Below, piece by piece: positions 1 through 10,722 of a DNA stretch of 64,000 bases. The DNA is from Sulfuricystis multivorans (GTDB taxonomy: Bacteria > Pseudomonadota > Gammaproteobacteria > Burkholderiales > Rhodocyclaceae), in assembly GCF_003966565.1 (NCBI RefSeq), contig NZ_AP018718.1, positions 62,001-126,000 on the forward strand, in the 5' to 3' direction. Both the position numbers and the translations under genes were made by a program. How positions within the stretch are numbered: the stretch's first letter is position 1; the number at the start of each line of letters is the position of its first letter. The notes under the pieces are model-generated. The model was not told where the DNA came from, did not search any database, and saw only the letters and a program-made list of their open reading frames with translations.

Positions 1-1
1 G

Positions 2-229
2 GCCTTTGCCCAGCTGCCGGCCTATGCGGCGCTGGAAGCGCCGCACCGTCAGGTGCATGCGGGCGTGCAAGGCGCGGTCGCAGCCGCGCGCCAGGACTGG
101 ATGCACGACCCGGCGGTGCTGGCGGGCATCGTCGAGCGCATGCGTGAGGCCGAGGCCGGCAGCCGCGAGGTGATCCGCCTGATCGGCGAGATGATTGCGC
201 AGAAGTATCCGCCGGCTCTCAAGTCTTGA
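2..229 (+). CDS. C-terminal fragment, probable chemoreceptor zinc-binding (CZB) domain protein
   Basis: This open frame enters from the left edge and ends at a TGA at 227-229; about 75 residues are visible. Near its start it reads LPAYAAL...PHRQVH, which resembles the end of CZB domains, where a final histidine helps bind zinc and a PH..VH segment is common. The remainder is predicted helical. CZB domains occur on methyl-accepting chemotaxis proteins and diguanylate cyclases, but nothing upstream is visible, so the full architecture is unknown. It converges on ribE and overlaps it by 11 bases. The family call is inference from a short segment. Confidence 0.45.
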   Translation, partial: AFAQLPAYAALEAPHRQVHAGVQGAVAAARQDWMHDPAVLAGIVERMREAEAGSREVIRLIGEMIAQKYPPALKS

Positions 230-806
230 GCATGCGCTCGACGTAGCGCGCGATCAGATCGACTTCGAGATTCACCTTCGCGCCGGGATGGAGGCGCTTC
301 AATGTCGTCACCGCGACGGTGTGCGGGATCAAGTTGATCGAGAATATGCGCCCCTTGACCCGGTTGGTGGTGAGCGACACGCCATCGACGGCGATCGAGC
401 CCTTCCTGGCGATGTACTTCGCCAGCCCCTTCGGCGCCTTGATTTCGAGCAGATGCGATTCGCCGACCGGCTCGAATCGCGTCACCTCGCCAACACCATC
501 GACATGGCCGGAGACGAGATGGCCGCCGATGAAGTCATTGAGCCGCAGCGCTTTTTCCAGATTGACCTCGCCGCCGAGCGTATCGAGGCCGACGGTGCAG
601 GACAGCGTCTCCTGCGAGACATCGACCTGATAGCCATTTTTCTTCTTGGCAATCACGGTCAGGCAGACACCCGAATGGGCGATCGAATCGCCGACTGCGA
701 CATCCTTGAGGTTCAGGGCGGGGGCTTCGATGGTCAGGCGCAAGCCCGTTTCGAGGGGTTCGATGTGAGTGATCTTGCCGGTGGCGGCGACGATGCCGGT
801 GAACAT
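219..806 (-). CDS. ribE: Riboflavin synthase, alpha subunit
   Basis: This 195-residue protein has the usual length and the MFTGIV start of riboflavin synthase, which converts two 6,7-dimethyl-8-ribityllumazine molecules into riboflavin plus the pyrimidine precursor. The two internally duplicated lumazine-binding barrels are visible as similar halves: SGVCLTV in the first and DGVSLTT in the second, preceded by GHLVSGHVDG. It is the last gene of a cutA-dsbD-ribE run on the minus strand, 14 bases after dsbD. No riboswitch precedes it, so it is probably not FMN-controlled here. Confidence 0.95.
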   Translation of the reverse strand: MFTGIVAATGKITHIEPLETGLRLTIEAPALNLKDVAVGDSIAHSGVCLTVIAKKKNGYQVDVSQETLSCTVGLDTLGGEVNLEKALRLNDFIGGHLVSGHVDGVGEVTRFEPVGESHLLEIKAPKGLAKYIARKGSIAVDGVSLTTNRVKGRIFSINLIPHTVAVTTLKRLHPGAKVNLEVDLIARYVERMLKT

Positions 807-820
807 GGGGTTCCCCTTTT

Positions 821-2593
821 TCAGTGGCGCAGGGCCTGGTCGAGCGTTTGCAGAAATGCTTCGGCCGGTTGGTAGCCGACGACGCGGAGATTGCTGATTT
901 CCTTGCCGTTCCTGAAGAAAATCGTGCCCGGCGGACCGAACAGTCCGAAGCGTTTCAATAGCGCTTGGTCGTCTTCATCGTTGGCGGTGACGTCGGCCTT
1001 GAGCAGCACGAATTCCCTCATCTTCGCGGCGACCCGCGGATCGGCGAAGGTGAATTTCTCCATCTCCTTGCAGGAGACGCACCAGTCGGCGTAGAAGTCG
1101 AGCAGCACGGGTTTGGTCGCGGCGGCCACACGCGCGTTGAGCTCGGCGAGGCTTTTCACGACCTCGAAAGTCGGCGCTGGCGAGACGGCAGCCGTGGCCT
1201 GGGCGGAGACCCGCAGGAAGCCGAGTGGCTGCAGGGGGTCACGGCTGCCGCCCAGCAGGCCGAGCAACGACGCCGCGCCATAGAGCAGCATCGTGACACC
1301 GATGCCTTTCCAGAACCGGTGCCAGCCGCCGGCATGGGGCGGCAACGGATCGAGCGCAGAAAGATAGATCGCCGGCACGATCGCGAGCAGCGCCCAGCCG
1401 AGCATCACCGCCCAGGCGGGCAACACCGGCGAGACGAGCCACAGCGCGGTGGCCAACAGCACGACGCCGAAGAATCTGCGCACGCCTTCCATCCAGCCGC
1501 CGGGTTTGGGCAGCAACGAGCGAGAAAACACGCCGACGGCGATGAGCGGTGTGCCCATGCCGAGCGCCATCGCGAACAACGCCGCGCCGCCGAGCACCGC
1601 ATCCTTCGTCTGCGCGATGTAGAGCAGCGCGCCGGCCAAGGGTGCTGCGACACAGGGGCCGACGACCAGTGCCGAGAGCGCGCCCATCAGCGCGATGGCC
1701 GGCAGCGAGCCGCCCTGACGGTTGGCCTCGTCCGACAGTTTCGATTGCAACGCGGCGGGTAGCTGCAGTTCATAGAAGCCGAACATCGACAGCGCCAATG
1801 CGACGAAGACCAGCGCGAACGCGGACAGCACCCAGGCGTTCTGCAGCGCATTCGAGAGCAGCGTGCCGGAGAAACCGGCAGCGACGCCAACCGCCGCGTA
1901 GGTCACCGCCATGCCGAGCACGTAGGCAGCCGAGAGCACGAAGGCGCGCGCATGGGTGACGGCATGGCCGTGATTGACGATGATGCCGGAAAGGATCGGG
2001 ATCATCGGAAAGACGCAGGGCGTGAGCGCCAGCAGGAGGCCAAAGCCGAAGAAGCTGATGATGGCGACCCAGAAGCCGGCGTTCTTCAACAGCCCGGCGA
2101 TGCGGCCGGATTCGTCGGCGGAAGCATCGAAAGTCGGCGCGGTCGAGACGGCACCCGCGGCAGCAACGGCAGGTGCTACGCCGCTCATCGCCGCCAGGGT
2201 GATTTTCGCCTCCTGGGTCATCGGCGGGTAGCAGATACCCTCGTCCCAGCAGCCTTGTGAGTCGGCGTGCAAAGTGATCGTGCCGCTGCCCTCGACGACG
2301 GGGATGAGGATCGTCAGCGTGCCGCGATAGGTCTCGACCTTGCCGAAAAAGTCATCCTCCTTCTCCTTGCCTTTCGGCAAGGCCGGCTCGCCGAGCGTTG
2401 CACCATCGGCATGGAAGGCAATCTTGTGGCGGTAGAGATAGTAGTCGGGCGCGATGTCCCAGCGCGCTTCGATGGTTTTCTCGTCGAGCGCGCGGGCCGA
2501 GAATCTGTAGGCGGCTTCGGGGTCGAGGGGCTCGGCGGCATGGGCCAGGCCGGTCATGATTAGCCAGAGAAGCGCAAGCAGGCGGATCAGCAT
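821..2593 (-). CDS. dsbD: Thiol:disulfide interchange protein DsbD
   Basis: DsbD passes electrons from cytoplasmic thioredoxin across the inner membrane to periplasmic DsbC and cytochrome c maturation. The 590-residue protein shows a signal peptide (about 1-19), an N-terminal DsbD-alpha domain with C115 and C121, a multi-span membrane domain whose cysteines are C193 (TPCVFP) and C314 (GPCVAAP), and a C-terminal thioredoxin fold with C505-V-S-C508. All three cysteine pairs are present. Two linkers, near residues 150 and 470, contain a TAPTF or PAPTF stretch that is encoded by copies of the dispersed DNA repeat described elsewhere. The start overlaps the end of cutA by 7 bases. Confidence 0.95.
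   Translation of the reverse strand: MLIRLLALLWLIMTGLAHAAEPLDPEAAYRFSARALDEKTIEARWDIAPDYYLYRHKIAFHADGATLGEPALPKGKEKEDDFFGKVETYRGTLTILIPVVEGSGTITLHADSQGCWDEGICYPPMTQEAKITLAAMSGVAPAVAAAGAVSTAPTFDASADESGRIAGLLKNAGFWVAIISFFGFGLLLALTPCVFPMIPILSGIIVNHGHAVTHARAFVLSAAYVLGMAVTYAAVGVAAGFSGTLLSNALQNAWVLSAFALVFVALALSMFGFYELQLPAALQSKLSDEANRQGGSLPAIALMGALSALVVGPCVAAPLAGALLYIAQTKDAVLGGAALFAMALGMGTPLIAVGVFSRSLLPKPGGWMEGVRRFFGVVLLATALWLVSPVLPAWAVMLGWALLAIVPAIYLSALDPLPPHAGGWHRFWKGIGVTMLLYGAASLLGLLGGSRDPLQPLGFLRVSAQATAAVSPAPTFEVVKSLAELNARVAAATKPVLLDFYADWCVSCKEMEKFTFADPRVAAKMREFVLLKADVTANDEDDQALLKRFGLFGPPGTIFFRNGKEISNLRVVGYQPAEAFLQTLDQALRH
1165..1190 (-). repeat. Dispersed 27-bp repeat, copy 1 (in dsbD linker)
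   Basis: Read on the minus strand this carries TGCCGTC followed by GCCAGCGCCGACTTT. It encodes SPAPTFE in the linker between the DsbD membrane and thioredoxin domains. Confidence 0.7.
2128..2153 (-). repeat. Dispersed 27-bp repeat, copy 2 (in dsbD linker)
   Basis: This is a second copy in dsbD, in the same reading frame as copy 1. It encodes STAPTFD just before the first membrane span. It differs from copy 1 at a few central positions (GACCGCG in place of GCCAGCG). Confidence 0.7.
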
Positions 2594-2928
2594 GTCGTGG
2601 GTTCCGTGGTTTCAGAGGCGACCCAGGCGAGATACTCCGGCAGGCCGCGCTCGATTGGGACAGCGACGATCTCTGGAAGTTCATACGGATGCCGCGCGCG
2701 GATCGCGGCTTCGAGCGCCATGTAACGCGCTGCGGTGGTCTTGATCAGCACCGGCACTTCCTCGGCGTTTTCCGTCTTGCCCTGCCAGCGATAGATCGAG
2801 CGGCAGGGCGCGAGGATGCTCACGCAGGCGGCGAGCCGCGCCTCGATCAGCGCGCCGGCCAGCGCATGGGCGCTGTAGCTGTCGGGCAGGTTCGTGATGA
2901 CCAGCAGGGCAAAAGAAGTGTCAGCCAT
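2587..2928 (-). CDS. cutA: Divalent-cation tolerance protein CutA
   Basis: This 113-residue protein is of the small trimeric CutA1 family, which resembles PII signalling proteins in fold. Characteristic stretches are ACVSI near the middle, YRWQGK, and VPVLIKTT. It is first in the cutA-dsbD-ribE run, a common neighbour of dsbD in proteobacteria. CutA has been linked to copper tolerance, but its biochemical role is not settled. Its start lies only 18 bases from the divergent ClpX-like gene, so the two promoters must overlap or lie inside the coding regions. Confidence 0.92.
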   Translation of the reverse strand: MADTSFALLVITNLPDSYSAHALAGALIEARLAACVSILAPCRSIYRWQGKTENAEEVPVLIKTTAARYMALEAAIRARHPYELPEIVAVPIERGLPEYLAWVASETTEPTTC

Positions 2929-2946
2929 CCTGTTATTCTAGCGGGC

Positions 2947-3951
2947 ATGGAGCTCACCCCCAGCCAGATCGTCGAATTCCTCGACCACCATGTCGTCGGC
3001 CAGGAGGATGCCAAGCGCCAGCTCGCCGTCGCCGTCCATACCCATTACCGCAAACTGGGGCTGGCCAGAGACCAGGGCCTCGAGCTGGTCAAGAGCAACG
3101 TGCTATTGGTCGGACCCACCGGCACCGGCAAGACGCTGTTGTGCGAGACGTTGTCGAAAGTGCTCGCCGTGCCCTTCGTCACGGCGAACGCCACCTCACT
3201 GGCGCAGAGTGAATACGTCAATGAGGAGATCGAGGCGATCCTCACGCGTTTGATCGACAAGGTCGGCGGCGAGCTCGGCCGCGCCCAGCGCGGCATCGTC
3301 TTCATCGACGAAATCGACAAACTGAAAGCGCCCGCCGAAGCTGGCGGGGCGAGAACCCCTGCCGGCGAGCGGGTGCAGCATGCTCTCTTGAAATTCATGG
3401 AAGGCGCGCCGGTGAAACTTTCGACCGGCGGCCATTTCGATACCACCGAGACGCTGTTTATCTGCGGCGGCGCTTTCAGTGGCATCGACGAGATTCTCTC
3501 CCAGACGCACACCTTCGGCTTCATCGCCACCGGCGAGGATGACAATCAGAAGATCCTCGATCGCCTCAACGCGCGCATCAAGCCGACCGACCTATTCCGC
3601 TATGGGCTGATCCCCGAGTTCGCCGGCCGGCTGCCGATCGTCGCACGCCTCAAGCCGCTCAGCCGCGAAATGATGGTGCGCATCATGACCGAGCCGCAAA
3701 ATGCGCTCTACAAGCAGTTCCGCGCCATTTTCGCCGCCGATGGGGTCGAGCTGACGATCGCGCCGCAGGTCCTCGAGCAGATCGCCGATCTGGCGATGGA
3801 ATACAAGGCCGGCGCACGCAGCTTGCGTGGCATCTTCGAGGAAATGTTGATGCCGGCGCTCTATCTCGTGCCCGACCATCCCGAAGTGAAGCAGGTCGTG
3901 TTCACTTCGTTGTTCGACGAACCGCGCTATCTGGGCGGCGGATCAAGTTAG
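2947..3951 (+). CDS. ClpX-like AAA+ ATPase lacking the zinc-binding domain
   Basis: The 334-residue protein starts directly at the ClpX-type AAA+ module ([16 protein letters not shown]) and has no N-terminal four-cysteine zinc domain. ATPase parts are intact: Walker A GPTGTGKT at 56-63, Walker [10 protein letters not shown] at 117-125, the PEFAGR box at 223-228, and sensor-2 GARSLR at 289-294. The substrate and partner loops differ from ClpX. The GYVG pore loop is EYVN (89-92), the RKH loop is shortened to about [11 protein letters not shown], and the ClpP-contacting IGF loop reads [10 protein letters not shown] chose the ATG at 2947 because it matches the family start; upstream in-frame codons lie antisense to cutA. 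It is probably an unfoldase or remodeller that does not use ClpP in the normal way; this is inference. Confidence 0.85.
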   Translation: MELTPSQIVEFLDHHVVGQEDAKRQLAVAVHTHYRKLGLARDQGLELVKSNVLLVGPTGTGKTLLCETLSKVLAVPFVTANATSLAQSEYVNEEIEAILTRLIDKVGGELGRAQRGIVFIDEIDKLKAPAEAGGARTPAGERVQHALLKFMEGAPVKLSTGGHFDTTETLFICGGAFSGIDEILSQTHTFGFIATGEDDNQKILDRLNARIKPTDLFRYGLIPEFAGRLPIVARLKPLSREMMVRIMTEPQNALYKQFRAIFAADGVELTIAPQVLEQIADLAMEYKAGARSLRGIFEEMLMPALYLVPDHPEVKQVVFTSLFDEPRYLGGGSS

Positions 3952-5574
3952 CGCTGCGGCGACGATCTGCTGGGCCTCGGCGACGATCCGTTGCAGGTGC
4001 TCGGCGGAGACGAAGCTCTCGGCATAGAGCTTGTAGATGTCCTCGGTGCCCGACGGGCGCGCCGCGAACCAGCCGTTCGTCGTCGTCACCTTGAGGCCGC
4101 CGATCGGCGCGCCGTTGCCGGGAGCGCGCGTGAGCTTGGCGGTGATCGGGAAGCCGCCGAGCGTCGTCGCCGTCACACGTTCCGGTGTGAGATTCTTGAA
4201 GGCGGCCTTCCGTTCGGGTGCAACCGGCGTATCGATGCGCAGATAATGCGGCGCGCCATACCGCGCGGCGAGCTTTTCGTAATGACGGCCAGGATCGGCG
4301 CCGGTGACCGCGGTGATCTCGGCGGCCAACAGGCCCAAGAGGATGCCATCCTTGTCGGTGCTCCAGGCCGTGCCGTCCATTTTCAGGAAGCTCGCGCCGG
4401 CCGACTCCTCGCCGCCGAAACAAATCGTGCCGTCGTGCAAGCCCTGCGCGAACCACTTGAAGCCGACCGGCACTTCGAGGAGCACACGGCCGCGGCCTTC
4501 GACGACACGATCGATCAGCGCGGAGGAGACCAAGGTCTTGCCCACCGCCGCCGTCTGTGGCCACTGCGGTCGATGCATGAGCAGATAATCGATCGCCACC
4601 GCGAGATAGTGATTCGGGTTCATTAGACCGACGGAAGGCGTGACGATGCCGTGGCGATCGACGTCGGCGTCATTCCCCCAACTGATGTCGAACTGATCTT
4701 TGAGGCCGACGAGGCTGGCCATGGCAAAGGGGCTCGAGCAGTCCATGCGGATCTTGCCGTCGTGGTCGAGCGTCATGAAGGCGAAGCTGGGATCGACCTG
4801 CGGATTGACCACCGTGATGTCCAAGCCGTAATGCGCGGCGATCCGCGGCCAGTAATGGACGGCTGCACCCCCCATCGGATCGACGCCGATCTTGAGCTTC
4901 GCGGCACGGATCGCCTCGATGTCGATGACTTCGCCGAGCGCGGCGATGTAGGGCGTCATCAGGTCGACGGCATGCACATTCGGCGCGAGGAGCGCCGCCT
5001 CGTATGCCATGCGTTTCACGCCGCGATTGCCGTCAGCCATCGAGGCATTGGCGCGGCTTTCGATCCAGCCGGTCACATCCGTATCGGCCGGCCCGCCATG
5101 CGGCGGGTTGTACTTGATGCCGCCATCCTGGGGCGGATTGTGCGACGGGGTGATGACGATGCCGTCCGCCGTGCCGTGCCGCGAACGCCGACTTTCATCG
5201 TCATTATGGGCGAGGATCGCGCGCGAGATCACTGGCGTCGGTGTGAAGCCGCCATCCTTCTGGAAATGCACCTCGACGCCGTTGGCGGCGAGCACCTCGA
5301 TGACGTTCCGTTGCGCCGGCGCGGACAGCGCATGGGTGTCCATTCCCAGGAACAGCGGCCCAGTGATGCCGGCTTGCAGCCGGTATTCGGCGATGGCCTG
5401 AGCGATCGCGAGAATGTGCGCTTCATTGAAGCTGCCATTGAATGCGCTGCCACGATGGCCGCTGGTGCCGAAAGCGACGGGTCGTGTCGCCGGGCCATGA
5501 TACGCGGCAGCCAATGCCGGGATGTCGGTGAGCAGTTCGGTGGGCGCGGGTTTGCCGGCAAGCGGGTGGGGCAT
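3943..5574 (-). CDS. pgm: Phosphoglucomutase (alpha-D-glucose-specific)
   Basis: This enzyme interconverts glucose-1-phosphate and glucose-6-phosphate, linking glycolysis with polysaccharide and sugar-nucleotide synthesis. The 543-residue protein has the catalytic phosphoserine loop [11 protein letters not shown] and the sugar-binding GGEESAG motif, and matches the length of the E. coli Pgm type. The start at 5574 is set by an AAAGGAGG ribosome site seven bases upstream; an earlier ATG at 5598 would lie before that site. Just before the catalytic loop the protein has a longer [10 protein letters not shown] segment, encoded antisense by a copy of the dispersed repeat. The 3' end overlaps that of the ClpX-like gene by 9 bases. 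Confidence 0.95.
   Translation of the reverse strand: MPHPLAGKPAPTELLTDIPALAAAYHGPATRPVAFGTSGHRGSAFNGSFNEAHILAIAQAIAEYRLQAGITGPLFLGMDTHALSAPAQRNVIEVLAANGVEVHFQKDGGFTPTPVISRAILAHNDDESRRSRHGTADGIVITPSHNPPQDGGIKYNPPHGGPADTDVTGWIESRANASMADGNRGVKRMAYEAALLAPNVHAVDLMTPYIAALGEVIDIEAIRAAKLKIGVDPMGGAAVHYWPRIAAHYGLDITVVNPQVDPSFAFMTLDHDGKIRMDCSSPFAMASLVGLKDQFDISWGNDADVDRHGIVTPSVGLMNPNHYLAVAIDYLLMHRPQWPQTAAVGKTLVSSALIDRVVEGRGRVLLEVPVGFKWFAQGLHDGTICFGGEESAGASFLKMDGTAWSTDKDGILLGLLAAEITAVTGADPGRHYEKLAARYGAPHYLRIDTPVAPERKAAFKNLTPERVTATTLGGFPITAKLTRAPGNGAPIGGLKVTTTNGWFAARPSGTEDIYKLYAESFVSAEHLQRIVAEAQQIVAAALT
5172..5200 (+). repeat. Dispersed 27-bp repeat, copy 3 (in pgm)
   Basis: Read on the plus strand it has TGCCGT, then CGCCGACTTT. 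It is antisense to pgm and encodes the residues [10 protein letters not shown] just before the active-site serine loop, where relatives appear shorter. Confidence 0.55.
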
Positions 5575-5626
5575 GGGAAGTCCTCCTTTCTGAAGCAATT
5601 CTAATGCTGCCCCCCCGCGCCGGCTT

Positions 5627-7027
5627 TCAGATGTGGATCGGCTGCCCCAGCGCGCGCAGCGCCGCTTCCTGCACCGCCTCGCCGAGCGTCGGATGGGCGT
5701 GGATGGTGCCGGCGATGTCTTCGAGGCAGGCGCCCATCTCGAGCGACTGGGAAAACGCCGTCGCCAGCTCCGCGACGCCGCGCCCGACCGCCTGCCAGCC
5801 GAGGATCAGGTGATTGTCGCGGCGCGCGAGCACACGAACGAAGCCGTTGGCCACATCGATCGTCAGCGCGCGGCCATTGGCGGCGAACGGGAAGTGGGCG
5901 TGGATGGCGTCGATGCCGGCCGCTTCCGCTTCCTGTGGCGAGAGGCCGACGACGACGATTTCCGGATCGGTGTAGCAGACGGCGGGGATCGCCGCCGGCA
6001 CGAATTCGCGCCGGCGGCCGGCGATGAGCTCGGCGACCATTTCGCCCTGCGCCATCGCGCGATGCGCGAGCATCGGCTCGCCGGTCAGATCGCCGATCGC
6101 CCAGACGTTGCGCATCGAGGTGTGGCAGCGGCTGTCGATCTGCACGGCATTGACGTTCATCGCCAGGCCGAGCGACTCCAGCCCCCATCCGTCGGTGCGC
6201 GGCTTTCTGCCGATCGCGACCAGCACGCGGTCGGCGGGCAGCTCGCGCTCCTCGCCGGCGAGGTTGCGGATACGCACCGCGGTGCCGGCGGCATTCAGGC
6301 CGCGCACCGTGCCGCCGGTATGCACTTCGATGCCCAGCTGGCGCAGCGAGGTGGCGACCGGCCTGGTGAGTTCCTCGTCATAGGCGGGCAGGATGCGCGG
6401 CTGCGCTTCGACGATGGCGACCTCGACGCCGAGCTTGCGATAGACGATGCCGAGCTCGAGGCCGATGTAGCCGGCGCCGACGACGACCAGCCGTTGCGGC
6501 AGGGTTTGCGGCGAGAGCGCTTCGGTCGAGGAGATCACGTTGCCGCCGAAAGGCAGTCCCGGCAGCGCGCTGGCGACCGAGCCGGCGGCGAGCAGCAGAT
6601 GTTCGCAAGCGATGCGCCACGGCTCGCCGCCGTCGGCGGGTTTCACCTCGACGGTCTTGCCATCGACGATGCGCGCGAAGCCCTTGACGACGCGCGCGCC
6701 GGCCTTCTTCAGCAGCGCGGCGACACCGCCGGTGAGTTTCTTCACGACGCCGTCCTTCCACTGGACGGCCTGGGCGATGTCGATCGCGGGCGAGTGCACC
6801 ACGATACCGAGCGGAGATAGGCCGGCGAAGTGGCGCGCGCGGGCGAATTCGTCGGCGACGTGGATCAACGCCTTCGACGGAATGCAGCCGACGTTGAGGC
6901 AGGTGCCGCCGAGATGTTCGCCTTCGACCAGCACGGTGGGAATGCCCAGCTGCGCGGCGCGGATCGCGGCGACATAGCCGCCGGGGCCGCCGCCGACGAC
7001 GAGCAGGGTGGTGGATTCGGTGAGCAT
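5627..7027 (-). CDS. lpdV: Dihydrolipoyl dehydrogenase, branched-chain 2-oxoacid dehydrogenase E3
   Basis: This is the FAD-linked E3 that reoxidises dihydrolipoyl groups of the branched-chain complex with NAD. The 466-residue protein has the FAD fingerprint [10 protein letters not shown], the redox disulfide in [13 protein letters not shown], the NAD-binding GAGYIGLE, and the active-site HAHPTLGE near the C-terminus. From memory its sequence follows Pseudomonas LpdV closely. It is the last gene of bkdA1-bkdA2-bkdB-lpdV, with three bases between it and bkdB, which supports the specific rather than the general E3 assignment. Confidence 0.93.
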   Translation of the reverse strand: MLTESTTLLVVGGGPGGYVAAIRAAQLGIPTVLVEGEHLGGTCLNVGCIPSKALIHVADEFARARHFAGLSPLGIVVHSPAIDIAQAVQWKDGVVKKLTGGVAALLKKAGARVVKGFARIVDGKTVEVKPADGGEPWRIACEHLLLAAGSVASALPGLPFGGNVISSTEALSPQTLPQRLVVVGAGYIGLELGIVYRKLGVEVAIVEAQPRILPAYDEELTRPVATSLRQLGIEVHTGGTVRGLNAAGTAVRIRNLAGEERELPADRVLVAIGRKPRTDGWGLESLGLAMNVNAVQIDSRCHTSMRNVWAIGDLTGEPMLAHRAMAQGEMVAELIAGRRREFVPAAIPAVCYTDPEIVVVGLSPQEAEAAGIDAIHAHFPFAANGRALTIDVANGFVRVLARRDNHLILGWQAVGRGVAELATAFSQSLEMGACLEDIAGTIHAHPTLGEAVQEAALRALGQPIHI

Positions 7028-7030
7028 GAC

Positions 7031-8320
7031 TTACTCCACGAGAAGCGTCGCCGGGGCTTCGAGAAAGCCGCGCACGGCTTGGATGAAGCGCGCCGCATCC
7101 ATGCCGTCGACGACGCGGTGGTCGAAGGACGAGGAGAGATTCATCATCTGGCGCGCGACGATCTGGCCATTCTTGATCACCGGCCGTTCGACTATCCGGT
7201 TGACGCCGACGATCGCCACCTCGGGGTGATTGATCACCGGCGTCGAGACGATGCCGCCCAAGGCGCCGAGGCTGGTGATCGTGAGCGTCGAGCCGGACAG
7301 CTCCGCGCGGCTGACCTTGCCGTTGCGCGCGGCTTCGGAAAGCCGTGCGATTTCCGCGGCGATCTGCCAGAGATCGAGCGTCTCGGCATGGCGCAGTACC
7401 GGCACCATCAAGCCGCCGTCGGTCTGCGTGGCGATGCCCAGATGCACCGCGCCGTAACGGGTGACGATCTGCGCTTCGTCGTCGTAGCGCGCGTTGACCT
7501 GCGGGAACTCGCGCACCGCGAGCACGATCGCGCGCACCAGAAACGGCAGCAGCGTGAGCTTGCCGCGCGTTTCGGCAACCTTGGCATTCAGCTGCCGGCG
7601 CAGCGCCTCGCAGTCGGTGATGTCGATCTCCTCGACATAGGCGAAGTGCGGGATGTGGCGCTTCGCTTCCTGCATCTTCTGCGCGATCTTGCGACGCAGC
7701 CCGATGACCGGGATCGCTTCTTCCCACTCGATGCGCGCGCGCTGCGGGATCGGGGTGGCGATGCCCTGCCGGCCGGCGATGTAGGCATCGACGTCCTCGC
7801 GCAGGATGCGTCCGACCGGGCCACTGCCGGAAACGAAGCGCAGATCGATGCCGCGATCCCAGGCATAGCGGCGCACCGCTGGCGAGGCCAGCGGTTTCTC
7901 ACCCGGCTGGCGCAGCGGCGCGGTGAGCGCCGGGTGCCGTTCCACCAGCGCCGAATTTTGCACGACCGCGGCCGCTGCAACCGATCCAGCCGTGACAGGC
8001 TTGGCTGGCGAAGGTGCAACTGGCGTGGATTCGAATGTCGACTGCGGCAGGGCGGCGCTTTCCTTGACGTTGCCTTCGCCGGCCACTTCGAGGCGGATCA
8101 GTTCGGAGCCCACCTGCATGATGTCGCCCGCCTTGCCGCCGAGGGCGATGACCTTGCCCGCCACCGGCGACGGGATCTCGACGGTGGCTTTGTCGGTCAT
8201 CACGTCGGCGAGCGGTTGGTCCGCGATCACCGTGTCACCAGGCTGCACATGCCAGGCGGCGAGCTCGACCTCGGCGATACCTTCGCCGATGTCCGGCATC
8301 TTGATCACGTGAATGCCCAT
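7031..8320 (-). CDS. bkdB: Branched-chain 2-oxoacid dehydrogenase E2 (lipoamide acyltransferase)
   Basis: E2 carries acyl groups from the E1 component to coenzyme A and forms the core of the complex. In 429 residues it shows one lipoyl domain (lysine in DVMTDKATVE), an Ala/Pro/Val-rich linker, a peripheral subunit-binding domain (around SPAVRRYAWDRGIDL), and the acyltransferase domain ending with the catalytic DHRVVDG motif. The single lipoyl domain and DIGEGIAEVEL start are typical of the BkdB type rather than pyruvate dehydrogenase E2. The ATG at 8320 matches the family start. One base separates its start from the bkdA2 stop. Confidence 0.94.
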   Translation of the reverse strand: MGIHVIKMPDIGEGIAEVELAAWHVQPGDTVIADQPLADVMTDKATVEIPSPVAGKVIALGGKAGDIMQVGSELIRLEVAGEGNVKESAALPQSTFESTPVAPSPAKPVTAGSVAAAAVVQNSALVERHPALTAPLRQPGEKPLASPAVRRYAWDRGIDLRFVSGSGPVGRILREDVDAYIAGRQGIATPIPQRARIEWEEAIPVIGLRRKIAQKMQEAKRHIPHFAYVEEIDITDCEALRRQLNAKVAETRGKLTLLPFLVRAIVLAVREFPQVNARYDDEAQIVTRYGAVHLGIATQTDGGLMVPVLRHAETLDLWQIAAEIARLSEAARNGKVSRAELSGSTLTITSLGALGGIVSTPVINHPEVAIVGVNRIVERPVIKNGQIVARQMMNLSSSFDHRVVDGMDAARFIQAVRGFLEAPATLLVE

Positions 8321-8321
8321 G

Positions 8322-9338
8322 TCAGTTGCCCTCCAGCGCGCGCTTGAAGCCCTCGGCCACCCGCTGCGGGCCGGGGAAGTAAGCCCATTCCTGCGCGTGC
8401 GGATATGGGGTGTCCCAGCCGGTGACGCGCACGATCGGCGCCTCGAGATGCCAGAAACAATGTTCCTGGACCAGCGCGACGAGCTCGGCGCCGAAGCCGC
8501 TGGTGCGCGTCGCCTCATGGACGACGACGCAGCGGCCGGTCTTTTTCACCGAGGCGACGATGGTGTCGAGATCGAGCGGCCAGAGGCTGCGCAGGTCGAT
8601 GATCTCGGCATCGATGCCGGACTCGTTGGCCGCGCATTCGGCGACATGCACCATCGTGCCGTAGGTCAACACCGTCAGCTGCGTGCCGGGGCGGTGGACG
8701 GCGGCGGAATCGAGCGGCACCGTGTAGTAGCCCTCAGGCACCTCGCCTTTTGGATGTTTCGACCAGGGCGTGACCGGACGCTCGTGGTGGCCGTCGAACG
8801 GGCCGTTGTAGAGACGTTTCGGCTCGAGGAAGATCACCGGGTCGTTGCATTCGATCGCGGCGATCAGCAGGCCCTTGGCGTCGTAGGGGTTCGAGGGCAT
8901 CACCGTGCGCAGGCCGCAGACATGGGTGAAAAACGCCTCTGGGCTCTGGCTGTGGGTCTGCCCGCCGTAGATGCCGCCGCCGCAAGGCATTCGGATCGTC
9001 AGCGGGGCGATGAACTCGCCGGCCGAGCGGTAGCGCAGGCGTGCCACTTCCGAGACGATCTGGTCGGTGGCGGGATAGAAATAGTCGGCGAACTGGATCT
9101 CGACCACCGGCCGCAGACCGTAGGCGGCCATGCCGACCGCCGTGCCGACGATGCCGCTCTCCGAGATCGGCGTGTCGAACACCCGCGACTTGCCGTATTT
9201 CTGCTGCAGTCCCTCGGTGCAGCGAAACACCCCGCCGAAGTAGCCGACATCCTCGCCGAAGATCACCACGTTCTCGTCGCGCTCGAGCATCACGTCCATC
9301 GCCGAACGCAGGGACTGGATCATCGACATCGTCGCCAT
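8322..9338 (-). CDS. bkdA2: Branched-chain 2-oxoacid dehydrogenase E1 beta
   Basis: With BkdA1 this forms the thiamine-diphosphate-dependent E1 that decarboxylates the 2-oxoacids derived from valine, leucine and isoleucine. The 338-residue protein starts MATMSMIQ, as in Pseudomonas BkdA2, and keeps GEDVGYFGGVFR, the central QIQFADY-type region (EIQFADYFYPA) and the PYPHAQEWAYFPGP tail of that family. The ATG at 9338 was chosen on this basis. It begins one base after the bkdA1 stop, so the two subunits are probably translationally coupled. Confidence 0.95.
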   Translation of the reverse strand: MATMSMIQSLRSAMDVMLERDENVVIFGEDVGYFGGVFRCTEGLQQKYGKSRVFDTPISESGIVGTAVGMAAYGLRPVVEIQFADYFYPATDQIVSEVARLRYRSAGEFIAPLTIRMPCGGGIYGGQTHSQSPEAFFTHVCGLRTVMPSNPYDAKGLLIAAIECNDPVIFLEPKRLYNGPFDGHHERPVTPWSKHPKGEVPEGYYTVPLDSAAVHRPGTQLTVLTYGTMVHVAECAANESGIDAEIIDLRSLWPLDLDTIVASVKKTGRCVVVHEATRTSGFGAELVALVQEHCFWHLEAPIVRVTGWDTPYPHAQEWAYFPGPQRVAEGFKRALEGN

Positions 9339-9339
9339 C

Positions 9340-10722
<1,383 letters not shown>

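Noticed and set aside
3329-3361. Possible decayed repeat in the ClpX-like gene
   Set aside because: The match is limited to GCTGGCGGG with no clear ends.
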